This document shows positions 1-11,425 of a DNA stretch of 64,000 bases, in pieces. How positions within the stretch are numbered: position 1 is the first letter of the stretch; the number at the start of each line of letters is the position of its first letter. The position numbers and the translations under genes are program-made. Source of the stretch: Populus alba (Eukaryota; Streptophyta; Magnoliopsida; Malpighiales; Salicaceae). The notes below the pieces were generated by a model. It was not told where the DNA came from and made no database searches. It saw nothing but the letters and a program-made list of their open reading frames with translations. The DNA is taken from positions 5,981,770-6,045,769 of the forward strand of contig NC_133284.1 in NCBI RefSeq assembly GCF_005239225.2, written 5' to 3'.

Positions 1-120
1 AATTCAGGTCTTTTTTTTCTTTCTTTTTTTATTTTATTTTTTATTTGAATTTATCCTTTAAAGGTATGTTTGTTTCTTGTAAAATGTTTTATGGATGAAA
101 GATATTTTACATGTAAATGT

Positions 121-464
121 CTTTTTAATGATGGTGGTGGTGGTGATACGGCAATATGGTGGAGGAGATGGTCATGGTGGTGGTGAGATGGTGATGATGA
201 CATGGTAACATTGATAGAGGAGATGATTGTAGTGGTGGTGGTGAGATAATGATAATGGCAGCGGAGGTGATGGCGGTTGTTACATAGTAATGATAGTTGT
301 GACATATCAATGATAGTGGTGTTAGAGGTGGTCGTGGTGAAGGAGGAGAGTAGTGATATTATGATGATAATGGTGCAAGAAATGTTGGTGAGGTGAAAAA
401 CAAGGTGTTTATGATGATGGTTATTGAAATAATTAATTGATATGGTAAGTGAATTACTATTCAT
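121..464. repeat. GGT/GAT-rich low-complexity tract
   Basis: The tract is dominated by irregular trinucleotides such as gtggtggtg and gatgatgat, with no fixed longer period. Open frames across it translate to His-, Ser- and Thr-rich strings on the minus strand, as expected from this composition. I see no splice context or family similarity, so I treat it as simple-sequence DNA. Confidence 0.75.
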
Positions 465-639
465 AAAATGTTTTATGTAACTTCATGAGTTAAAAATATT
501 TTCTAGCAAATAAATTAACTTTGAAGGTTGACTGTAAAAAATTTTATATTGATCAATTTTTCTGTAAAATCACATGAAAATATTTTTAAAAATAGGAAAA
601 TCTGAAAAATACTTTTTTGTAAAATATTTCATATGAAAC

Positions 640-1560
640 AAATTCTAACATTGAGTTGGTTGGAAATTAAGCTTCATAATTGTTTTTTTTTTTTTTTTAT
701 TATTTGCTCTCTTTAAATCTATCTTGATTTATGACTTGGTCATGGGTTTGATAGGTTGGTCCAAATAAACTTTGTTTAATTTTTAGATCCTTTTTTATTT
801 GATTATTTTTTTTAATCAAGATTCGTAATATTTTTTTTATTTTTTTTCTATGAGATTATTATGATCTTGTAACCCAAGTAAGATATTTAACTAGTTGACC
901 TGATTGTTTTTTTAGTCTTTTTAATTTTTTTTTCACCTTAACCCTCTAACAATTTAATCTCTCTTTTTTTTATTCAATTCTATCCTTTAATATTAGGTTG
1001 TTTAGGAATTAAGTTTCTTATTTTTTTTTTTCAATTTGATTTATGTGGAATTATTCCAATCTCATAGATTTAGTTTCCCCCCCCCTTGATTTTAGCTTTT
1101 AATATTGGATTTATTGGGAATGGAGCTTTATAATTTTTTATTTGTTTTTTATGAAGTTATCTCGGTCTCACAATCCTAATTGCATATTTAACATGATAGC
1201 TTGGGTTACCTCAAATAGTTTTTTTAAAATCTTTTTTAATTGATTTGTTTTTTGATTTCATCATTCAACGCCGAGTTAGTTAAAAGTTGGGCTTTATATA
1301 ATTTATTTCTATGAAGTTATCCCGATTTTATGACCTAAGTTGTGAGTTTGATAGGTTAACCTGAGCTGATTTAAGTAGTTTTTTATTTAATAATTTAATA
1401 TTTTTTTTTCAATTTATTCCTTTAATATTAAGTTAATTAGAAATATACCTTTACAATTTATTTTGGTTTTTTTTTTTTATAGTATTATTATGGTCTCATG
1501 ATCTGAGTTATAGATTTGATAAATTAACTTGATTTATCCAATATATTAGTGTAATTTTAT
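640..1560. repeat. Degenerate tandem array, period about 165 bp
   Basis: About five diverged units follow one another, starting near 650, 990, 1090, 1265 and 1425. Each has a 'ttagttaaaaattgggctttat'-like opening, a T-rich run, a 'tatgaagttat' segment and a 'ggtctcatgacctgagtt' plus 'gggtttgataggttaacctg' segment. Units are rough, with many indels. Similar text in reverse orientation recurs near 25860-27060, 38310-38480 and 44450-44890, so the family is both tandem and dispersed. No coding capacity is visible. Period and copy number are estimates by eye. Confidence 0.55.
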
Positions 1561-2929
1561 TAAAAAACATATTAATAACATAAGTATAATTTTTTATATT
1601 AAAAAAAGTTATTCCAATCCCCGCGAGCTAAATATTATAAAATATCTCAATACCTAGCGAATAAACGTGATGGTAAGGTAAGGTGGAAAGGATATTTAAG
1701 GTTTAAACTGAGCTTTTTTTTACCCCCTTTTCCTGCAGTAAAAATTTTTCTTCTTTTGCATTTTAAATTGTCCTGCGCTCTCACTGAATTTTAATACACT
1801 GTACGAATTGGTCTTTTACTGTACATGAAAAGAAAATTACTAGTTCCTTCCCTCACATGTATATATTAATCGAAGTATGTCGTGGAATTGTTCTCGACTC
1901 CCCTCGTCTTCAAGCACAGCAAAACTTTCTCAGCAGATTTTGACAGTGACGACAACCAATGGGATATCGAGCAGTTGAGTTCTCATCTTCTAGAATTCAA
2001 GTAATGAATTCCCCTTGCTATATTTTCTGTCTATAATTAGATACTCTATTCAAGATTTTGTTAACAATAATTTAATGACTCGTTAATTATATGTGCAACA
2101 CATGTCTAGGTATTCAGAGTGTGTTTGGTATTGCGGTAGCTTTTGTTGTTGTGATTTGAAAAAAAATTGTTTTATAAAAAGTACTTTTAGTTGAGGTTGA
2201 TTTGAAAAAATAGTTGTTTGGTTAAAACTGTGGTTGAAATTGAGGTTGAAGAAAAAGTAGTTTAATGTGTTTGGTTAAAAAAATGCTTTTCAAATTGAAG
2301 TTATAAAATAATTATATATATATATATATTAATATTAATGATTTTAAATTTAAATATTATAAATTTAACTACTGATATTACATCATAAAATAAATAATAT
2401 TGATATCAAATATTTTTTATTATTTCATTGAAACTATGTGCAATGTCATCACATACGAAATTTATCCAACAATGACTATATTTTTTATGGTTTCTTAAGC
2501 GCGCAACAACAAAAACTGAATTTTTTGTTGCGTCATCAAGCGATTTCCTTCTAATTTTTTGAATAGAACACAATAAAAATAAAAATAAAAACTGATTTTT
2601 TTTTTAACTGAGCCGGACCCGGCAAGAACATAATTGGAATTGCGATCAAATTTCACAAATGTTACGACATCATGCGATATCCTTCTAATTTATGTAGTGT
2701 TATTAAATAATATTAAATACTAGTTTTTCGAGTAAAACACAATTTTTTTTAAAAAAAATCAACAATTTCAGTATGTACAAAATTCATTCGGCAATAACTA
2801 CAGTTTCCATGATTTATCCTGCGTGCAATAAAATTAAGTAAAATATTATCATGAATAAAATTGAAGATTACAATACAAGTAAATTTAATTCACCTTAAAC
2901 TAATTTTTTTAAAAAATTAAAAAAATAAT

Positions 2930-2953
2930 ATTGTTCACGTTCACGTGAACAAT
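2930..2953. repeat. 11-bp inverted repeat
   Basis: ATTGTTCACGT at 2930-2940 is followed by a 2-base spacer and its exact reverse complement at 2943-2953. It lies within the Tourist-like element and shares the GTTCAC word with the larger palindrome downstream. Confidence 0.8.
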
Positions 2954-3072
2954 ACGAGTGCAATTAATTAACTACACTAGTTTTTTGGGAAAAAAAAAAT
3001 AAAAAAACTTTGGGTGCTAGTTATAAATAATAATAATAAAAAAAAAAACATATTCACTCAGTGAACAGTGCG

Positions 3073-3123
3073 CAGTGGAGCATGGCTCCACTGTTCACTG
3101 AACAGTGGAGCCATGCTCCACTG
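3073..3123. repeat. 51-bp near-perfect palindrome
   Basis: Two 25-base arms (3073-3097 and 3099-3123) are exact reverse complements around a single base at 3098. The centre reads CACTGTTCA-C-TGAACAGTG and the outer arms carry GGAGCATGGCTC. Such a sequence can form a cruciform or a long RNA hairpin. It is the largest perfect inverted repeat I found in the window. Confidence 0.9.
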
Positions 3124-3300
3124 TTGAGCCCCTTTCCCACGACGAGAAGCAGCAAAATGCTGCTTCTCAAAACCTGCGGTTCAATCTCTGATTTTAATGG
3201 GTCTCACCAGCCAGATGCGTTTTGTTTTCCTTAACCAAACGCTATCGTGTGTGGTTGCGGGTGAACCTCACCCGCAACCACACTCCCAAACGGCCAGTCA

Positions 3301-4129
3301 ATTTGATTTGACTTTCAACTTCTCGAAGCAAAAAGAGTGACTTGAAAAAATCATATTTCATTCTCTATAAATTCAGAAACTGAAAAGAACAGAAAAAAAT
3401 TTAAAAAATAGCTCAAAAATTAACATTTAAAAAAAAATCATAGAAAAATATGAAGTTATTAATATATGAACACATCATTAATCATTATAAGAAACATCAA
3501 ATAATACATATACTATAACAAAGTATGTGAGTGGTCAACACTGTAGATTTATCACTTAGTGTTATGATAGTTTTTATTATTAAAATATTTTTAAAATTAT
3601 TATTAACTTGAAAAAAATATTAAATTAATATATATATTTTTTATAATTTTGAGTGTGAATATCAAAATTAAAATCTAGAAATTTACTATTTTAATATATT
3701 TTTAATTAAAAAATAATTTTAAAAAATACTCAACGGAATTAAATATGATAAGAAAAACAAAAGTGAAAGGTGAGGGAAGACGGGAAGATGCGATGACTTG
3801 GACACCAGGGAACACGGTTTGTTGACGAGAGAAAGTCTCAAGTCTTTCAAGTTTTGGCTTTCGTAATTTTAATAATAAGAAATGATAGAACCAAAAAAGA
3901 AAAGAAGAAAAGAAAAGCAAAGCGTCGCGTGGAAAACCTTCAAAGCAACAAAGAACACACCACATTATTGTCCTCAGAATATCAATATTAATTTCCGGTT
4001 TTCCCATTGAGTAGAATGTGATTGATCGGCGGGCAAATTGAAAAACCGGAAATGAGAAACGATCACTTTCCTCTCCGGTCAATTTTCTGGTATTTGAACG
4101 CGGGACGTCGTTATCCATTAATAAATACT
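3301..4129. other. Intergenic region upstream of the BAR gene
   Basis: The sequence is AT-rich with no recognisable gene. A 138-codon open frame on the minus strand (4118 down to 3702) is long for such composition. Its product is rich in Phe and Leu and resembles no family I know. It could be chance or part of an unannotated divergent transcript. Confidence 0.4.
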
Positions 4130-4137
4130 TATAAATA
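4130..4137 (+). promoter_or_regulatory. Candidate TATA box of the BAR gene
   Basis: TATAAATA lies 363 bases upstream of the chosen ATG. A start about 30 bases downstream would give a 5' leader of roughly 330 bases. The leader contains an in-frame upstream ATG at 4407. The match is exact but short, so support is moderate. Confidence 0.4.
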
Positions 4138-4499
4138 GGTGGGTGCTGAAGTCAGTGTTAAACCCTAAAGACAAATATAAAAAATATTAAATTTAGTTGT
4201 CCATTAATTTTTTTGTTTTGTTTTTAATTTTGGTTAGCTGATTTAATTTAAAAGAAATAGCTATTAATACAATCGATCTTGATCATCTCTCTCGCCTCTT
4301 TCTTTATGTTCCCGACGAAACCAGCTAGATATTCCTCCACAAATAGATAAAAATAACAAAGGAGGGAGTGTAAGTATTTCATTCCCATTTCCTCCTCCCT
4401 TCACAGTTGTCCATAAATAAAAGCTCTTCGATTTTGGAATTCAACTACAATAAGAAGGAACGAATTGAATTCCCTCCTCGTCAAAGGAAAGAAAAGAAA

Positions 4500-7400
4500 A
4501 TGAAATCATCCCTGAGGAAACTGAGAGGACTTGCTGCCTTGCACAAACATGGACATGGTGGTGATCATAAAGACCGAAGGGATCTTCTCTCTCTCGGTCA
4601 ATTAGACGAGCTCGCTAAAGCTTATCGGGTACTCCTCTCTCTCTCTCTCTCTACCGTTTGTTTGGTCGCCGAGAAATCCACGGAAATTGATAAATTATCG
4701 CGTAGCTTTTGAACCTGTCAAACCTTTGTTAATCGCTTTGCTTCCTTGATTTCTCTCTAACCAGACACGACCTGAAAATTACTTCCTTTCACTTGTACAT
4801 AATTTACATTTTGTGATTGTCAATTGCAACTTTTATTTGTTGTTGAATTCCAAGCTTAATTTGATCCCATCAGTCTGTTCGGATACAACAACAGCAACAG
4901 CAACAGCAACAGCAACAAAGCAATGTTAGGGGAAGTATAAACATTGAAGAATGATCAGTTCGGTTTATGTATAAATTAGCTGTAATTAATTAATTAATCA
5001 ATTAATTTAAGCTATAATAGTGCTGTAATGGTGGGAAGTTAGTCACTTTATTGTGATCAATTGGGTTTCTGTTTCTTCTAAAATATTAATTGCTTTTTGT
5101 TATTTTCAGGACATGCAGGATATGAAACATTGCTATGATAGCTTACTTTCTGCTGCGTCCGTGACTGCCAATTGTGCCTATGGTACTTCTTTCTTCTTCT
5201 TCTTTTTTAATTCCTTCTCCACGGATGTCACTATCAATTTATAAAAGGCGCATGAGGTTTGCTACTCTTTTATTGTCTGAGTTTTACAGCCTTACTAGCC
5301 TTACTAGCGCATGATTGTTAGTCTGCTAGGGCAGCTCGCATTTCCCTATCAAGTTGTCTTTTCAGTTAATAAATGAAGGGTAAAAATCATATTCATTCAC
5401 TACAATTTTCTTCTTCTTCTTCTTTTGGGAATTTGAAGTGTAACTAATAATGATAAAGTTTTGGTGGAAGTCCTTTATCGAAAGGAGAAGGTGCAGTTAG
5501 AATGAAGTAACTGCCATATACTTGAAAAATGAAGCTAGAAGTTTTTTAAGGCAATGTGCTGGCTATAATAGCAAACGTTATTCTGTGATTGAAGAAAACC
5601 ATCCCCCTGTCATCAACTAACATCCAAGGGCAACATTGCAAAAGCGAATTATTATGGTTTACAGCACAAAACATTTAGAAATGGGATGGAGTTGCCTTCT
5701 CCTTAAGTAAAGCCTTAGTAGTTGTGATTTAAGTATCATATTGACTCTGTTTTGGTAGCATTGGATATGGAGTTATTTAGATCATATGAACCACCTGTAC
5801 ATCATACGAGGAATACACGATCTCATGAACAAACTTGATGCATAACAAAGGGGCAAGACCTAGATTTTTGCATAATACTGGTGATACAATACTAATAATG
5901 GAGTACTTGCTGACATGGTTTAGAAAACCGCTGACACTTAACATAATGGAAATCAGGCAGAGTGTTATAATTTTGCAAACCACTGCTGCGGCATTTTTTC
6001 ATTTCACACCACCACAGACCGTTACATTACCATTAGAGCCATCATGCTTGTTCAGGATGTAAATGCCAGGGAAAACCTCAGTTTTGAGCCATTTTTTTTG
6101 TTTTGTCATTGATAGTCTCCTCCAACAATTCTTCACATTCACTTCTAATTTTGTTTAGTAATTTCACCAAGATGAATCTTTCACTCTTCAGATTTCGCAT
6201 CTAAACTAGACATCCTAGTGATCATTTTAAGATCTTATCCTAATACGTCAACTTGCTTCCACATTTGATTTTGCAAGTTATTGGTATGAACTTAGCATAA
6301 AAAGGATTACGTAGCATCTTGTTTTGCTTTTGTGATAAGTATTTACTACAGTGTCCCTTTGTTAAAGTTATTAAAAATATATGTTTATTACTTAATTTTT
6401 TAAGTTGCTAATAATCTGTGAATGTGACTGCCATGACTGTTATGTGATGCCTGGGATGCAATGACTGATTTAAACCATGCATCTCAATCTTATCCAAAGG
6501 ACAAATCTGCTTTGGAAGCTTACATTGCAATAGATTCTCACCAGATGAACAGTAACTGGTAATAACCAATTTTGTGCACATGTGGCGCTGCATTTCCAAC
6601 ATTCTAACTTCTTGTTGGCCTTCTGGTTTGGAGATTGTCAGGCTTTACCTTTAAAATGAGTTCACATCACAGTGTTTTAGGTGTTAATTGGGAGCCCCTG
6701 AATTGAAGGATCCCTTTTTGGTGTGTGATTCTAGAATGCTCTTACATTGTTCTATCTTTCCTCAGAATTCTCAGAATCAGTGCGTGAAATGGGTGCTTGC
6801 CTTCTCGAGAAAACTGCATCGAATGATGATGAAGAAGGCGGTAAGTTAATGAAACTTTTATTTAATTCTTTTCAGTCACTAGATAATATGAACAGATAGT
6901 GGGTGTCTTAATTTGCTAATAATCTTAATATTGGTTTTAAAAGCTAAAAGAAAATTGCTAGCGGGGACTTCCTTTCAGCGTTATAGTAACATCTGAGTTG
7001 CGTATCATTTGTATAACTTTAGCAACACTTGCAACAAAGATATAAAGTTAAACCTTCTTAATCCTTTGCTATTGATCTATGCTTTAGATAATCATATTTG
7101 ACTGAGAAATACCTAATTCACAGTCAATATATTGCTGTGTTTGTACATACTATCGATCCAGAGACCTAAGTAGAGTACTATACTATGTTTGTTTCAGTAA
7201 TTATATCTTTTCGTAAATCTGTATTTTGGAAACCGTGTTTTTATTATTATCTTCCTTTCCTTAATTGAAGTTATATTCAAAATTGATTCTGTTTTATCTA
7301 CTTAAGTTGCTAGAAAATTTACATGTGCATTTGACACATAATCAACCATTTAACCTGTTTTTTCATCAGCTTTAACTGAGGATGCTGTTTCAAGTTCCAA

Positions 7401-10400
7401 ATGACATGAATAAATTCGAACAAACTTTAGTGCAATGATAATAATTGGCTCTTTAATTCACTGAATTTATTCCTTAGGAACGTGTAGTCTTTCACATGTA
7501 GTTGCACTCCAAAAAGGAGACAGAGAAGCTGAAGTTGGATCTGTTCCTTTGCAGGTAGAGTCTTGCTGATGCTGGGAAAAATGCAATTTGAACTCGAGAA
7601 ACTTGTTGACTGCTATGTGAGTTGTTATGAATAAAAATTGCAACGAATCCTGGCTTTGTTGTGGTACTGATTTTTTGTTTAATATTTTCAGCGATCCCAC
7701 ATCGACAAGACGATCATAAGCCCGTCAGAGTCTCTTCTGAATGAGCTTCAAACAGTTGAGGTTAGTGGTACTTCTTTCAAGCTTTCGATATCTTAGACTT
7801 ATCTATAACTTTCATCTTAAACTATCCTTGGAAAATGCTTAAATTCTTAATGACTGAAATCAGTGCTAATGCTTGCACATTTTATTTTATTATTTTTACT
7901 AGGATAAATTACAATAACCCCTTGAGGTATTGTGAAATTGCAGACACTGCTCAAAAGTTTAACATTTGACCAAAAAACCCTCAAATGTTTAATAAAAAAG
8001 TACAAAAACCTTCTTTGGTACCAAAAATGCCCTTTATTAAAAATTTTAAAAATATTTAAATAAAAAATTAAGAAAAATTAGGGAGAGAATGTAAAATAAT
8101 TGGACATGATTATCTTTTAGTACATGAATAATATTAATATCACTATTTAATTTCAGTTAATTTTGTTTTAAGTTTCTTTTTTAATATTCTCTCTAATATA
8201 TATATATATATATTATTTAATTCTATTCAAGTATTTCTTTTATAAGTAGTAATTACAGGCATTTTGGGTGTAATAGAAGGTTTTTGTCAAAGTTTCATAC
8301 TTTTGGATGGTTCTTGTAATTTCATAATACCTTAAGGGTATCATGTAATTTAATCTTTTTACTATTATCGTGTATATGGTAATTCAAGCATTTTACTGAA
8401 GTTGCTTAAGACTTTTTTCATTCATACAGGGGATGAAGCAACTGTGTGATGAGAAAAGGTTCGTGGTACTATTTGAAGCACCTTTATACACGTGCACCAA
8501 CACACTTAAAAAAGAAAAGAAACGAAAATTGAAAGCCCAGAAATTTAAGATAAGTTTCATCTCCCATTGCTACTTGGTCTACAGAGATGTATATGAGTAC
8601 ATGGTGAGACAGAAAGAAAAAGGGAGGGGAAAAAGTGGAAAGGGAGAGAGTGTCTCTATGCAGCAAGTACAAGCAGCTCATGATGAATATGATGAGGAGG
8701 CAACTTTGTTTGTTTTTCGTATTAAATCTCTGAAGCAAGGACAATCTCGCAGTCTTCTGACACAGGCAGCTCGGCACCATGCTGCTCAGGTTTATTCTTC
8801 AAACAATGTTTTTTCTTCATGTTGTTGGTTTAGTTGTTAACTATGCTTTCTTGCTTGAAAGCAGTTGTGCTTTTTTAAGAAGGCTCTTAAATCTCTTGAA
8901 GCTGTTGAGCCGCATGTCAAATTGGTCACAGAACAGCAGCATATAGATTACCACTTTAGTGGACTTGATGATGATGGGAGAGATGATTTTGATGATGATG
9001 ATGATGGAGATTATGATGATGCCAATGATGATGGAGAATTGAGCTTTGACTATGGACAAAATGACCAGGAACAAGAAGTTTCCATTTCAAAAAAGTCAAT
9101 GGAGGTAAGAGTTCAATGCACTTTTCATCAGCAGGGCTAATCAGCTTATCATTTCTTTTCAGAAAAGCAACCATTATGCATTTTGCTTTAGAGGATACTA
9201 TGAATATCATTGCCTTGAAATAATGAAATTTGCAAAATTTGCAAACTTGTGGTTACTAGTGCATGAATTCAGAATTCTATGGATTGACCTTTCTGCCTTA
9301 TTTGTTTATGCTGAAACTTATTCCACAGGTTAAACAATTCAAGATGATGTTTATAGTCATTTATCATGATTTCCAAATTTTTCTACCGATACGATTCAGT
9401 GGAATTTTCATTTCATTTTAACTTCAACTTTCTGTATAACAGTTTGTGCAGTTGGATTCGGAGGGTGTTACATTTCCCCAAGTTGCGACATTGGAGATGG
9501 CAAAGGTAAACCTTCTTATTATGGACTTTTGCATTCTGAGTGATCATGCTGTTTTCATATCTGTGTTATGCAATTGTAGGCCTGTTAATGAGTGACCTGA
9601 TCTGTTTGGCCAGGCTATCTAAGAACTACTATCCAGTATTTCACCATCCTTGCATGGTTGAACTTTTTCAATAATTTGTGTACTTGAACTAGTCACCTTT
9701 CAAATCAGTATGAAACCTTAGCATGGAGAATCTGAATAGGAACGTAATGTAATGCAATACATGTCCATATTTCTGCTATCAGATAATTTTTTTTATTTCT
9801 TTTATAGATATCCGCTTGAACATGCATTTAAAGATCTCCCATTTGAGTTGGGTTGGATGAGTTGACGGATACATAAAATCTTTCACCCTTGCTTCCCATA
9901 GAGCACCCTATATATCTTGCACTATTCCAGCTCTAACATGTATGTTTGCTGTAATTTATTTTCTTAAATGATTTCAATACCAGAACTTCAGATCTTTCAC
10001 TGATGATGAGTTTGATACTTATATTTGGATTGCCTGCAGGAAAATCTAGATAGAAGTTACAGGACAATGTCTTCATTTAAAGGAGAGCTTTGGACAGGGA
10101 CCCAATCAGCTCCACTTTTTGCTGAAACTACATCTGATCCAACTGGAAAAACAAAAAAACTGACGCCATCATCCACACGAAAGCTCAACACCTATGTATT
10201 GCCTACCCCAGCGGACCCTAAGAGTTCAAATTCTACAGGATCTGGTAGCCCGGTTTCTGGAGCACTTAAGACAAGTTTGAGCAGACGCACACCCAGTTTG
10301 TGGCATTCATCCCCTCTCGACCAAAAAAAAATTGAGAAGTTATTAGGAGCTGAAATGTCTAACAAACCCACTACTAAAAATTCAAAGTCAGTACTCAAGG

Positions 10401-11425
10401 AGAGCAACAACAACACCACATCCACCCGACTACCTCCTCCTCTAGCTGATGGACACCTGTTTTCACGGCTTGAACCATTTGCTGCTTTTGATTCTAAGAA
10501 AACCAGAAGATATGCCTTTTCTGGTCCTCTTACAAGGAAGCCATTGTCTACCATGCCGGTCTCAGCAGAACATCCTCAATTATTCTCTGGACCCCTTCTG
10601 CGAAATCCAGCGACTCAATTATTATCATCTCCAAAAGTGTCTCCAATAATATCACCAAAAGTATCTCCTAGTGCTTCCCCTACTTTTGTGTCCCCGCCCA
10701 AAATCAGTGAGTTACATGAGCTTCCTAGACCCCCGCTCAGTTCAACCTCCAAGTCTCCAAGGGCTGAAGGTTTGGTTGGTCATTCAGCCCCATTGTTGCC
10801 CAAAGGTCGCATGCATCCTGGTACAAGAAAAACACCAGCGTCAAATGTAGCATCTCAACTGCCCACACCTTCTCAAGTTGTCCCTCGCAGTTTTTCAATA
10901 CCCTCTAGAAGTCATAGAATAATGGTCGCTCAAAGTTCAGGGATTGTTGAGGATGTTGCCTCACCTCCTCTAACCCCGATATCTTTATGTAACAACTATC
11001 CATTATCCACCGGTTCCCATACTGTCAATCAGGTGGTTCAAATCAGAGGTAATTCATAATCCAATGTGTTTTTATGGTTGTCTAGTTTAGGGTATTTTAT
11101 ACTCGCACATCACCATCAAACTGATTTAGGTACTTTTGTGGATCACATAAAACCGTTCTTATACTAGTGGAAGTCCAAATGAGAACAATTTGTATGCTTT
11201 TGAGAAACTTCTTCATATATTTTTTCATCAGCTGTCATTTTTCTTTTAAATAATTCATGGAGGATACATAATTTGAGTTATTTAGCCAGACGGGTATGTG
11301 CACCAAGTGTGAAATGAAGTTGGTTTTTAATGTATACATCCTCATGCATCCCAGCTTTGTTTTGTTTTAAGATGTGGTGTTATTTCTAAATATCAGTACA
11401 TTTGGTGTCTGCAGGTGCAGATTGA
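4500..11425 (+). CDS. BAR-domain, Ser/Pro-rich protein (At2g33490-like)
   Basis: I joined eleven exons: 4500-4628, 5110-5182, 6766-6840, 7555-7616, 7692-7760, 8430-8458, 8585-8789, 8865-9104, 9443-9505, 10040-11048 and 11415-11425. All junctions are GT-AG and phases close to a 654-residue product. It opens MKSSLRKLRGLAALHKHG, the family's usual start, so I preferred this ATG to the in-frame one at 4407. Residues about 20-235 are a helical BAR-type region (LLMLGKMQFELEKLVDCY; MKQLCDEKRDVYEYM). An Asp-rich run follows at about 249-272. The rest is disordered and rich in Ser-Pro, with SPKVSP repeats near 511-535 and a conserved SPPLTPIS near the C-terminus. BAR domains bind or curve membranes; a trafficking role is inference. 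The last exon adds only 11 coding bases; reading through that intron gives a stop at 11059 instead. Confidence 0.92.
4885..4918. repeat. (CAACAG)n microsatellite in intron 1
   Basis: About five units of a CAACAG-type hexamer sit inside the first intron of the BAR gene. It is simple sequence, likely length-variable between alleles. Confidence 0.85.
7902..8355. mobile_element. Mutator-like MITE in a BAR-gene intron
   Basis: A 454-bp insertion in the intron between 7760 and 8430 is bounded by the direct repeat TTTTTACTA (7893-7901 and 8356-8364). A 9-bp target duplication is typical of Mutator-like elements. The ends are inverted repeats of about 45 bases: the left begins GGATAAATTACAATAACCCC and the right, reverse complemented, begins GATTAAATTACATGATACCC. 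The interior is AT-rich without an open frame. Splice sites are outside it, so the host gene remains intact. Confidence 0.8.

Larger units (their letters stand above)
2117..3297. mobile_element. Tourist/PIF-Harbinger-like non-autonomous element (copy A)
   Basis: The left end is GAGTGTGTTTGGTATTGCGG. The right end read in reverse complement is CTGGCCGTTTGGGAGTGTGG, which puts GTTTGG at the same distance (6 bases) from both tips. The element is flanked by TCA at 2114-2116 and at 3298-3300, compatible with a 3-bp target duplication, although Harbinger elements normally use TAA/TTA. The first 80 bases closely match the element at 58485. Inside are AT-rich sequence and two strong inverted repeats (2930-2953 and 3073-3123). 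No transposase frame is present, so it is a MITE-like passenger. Class assignment is inference from end structure. Confidence 0.7.

Noticed and set aside
51..464. 137-codon minus-strand frame at the start of the window
   Set aside because: It is a translation of GGT/GAT simple sequence into His/Ser/Thr runs, with no domain and no splice context.
4407..4499. Upstream in-frame ATG of the BAR gene, adding 31 residues
   Set aside because: Family members start at MKSSLRKLR; the extra residues are unlike the family and fall in a purine-rich leader.
7480..7554. Earlier acceptor for BAR exon 4 (after ttccttag)
   Set aside because: It would keep the frame for a stretch, but the added text interrupts the conserved BAR sequence, while the acceptor at 7551-7554 gives the exact family join EEGGRVLLMLGK.
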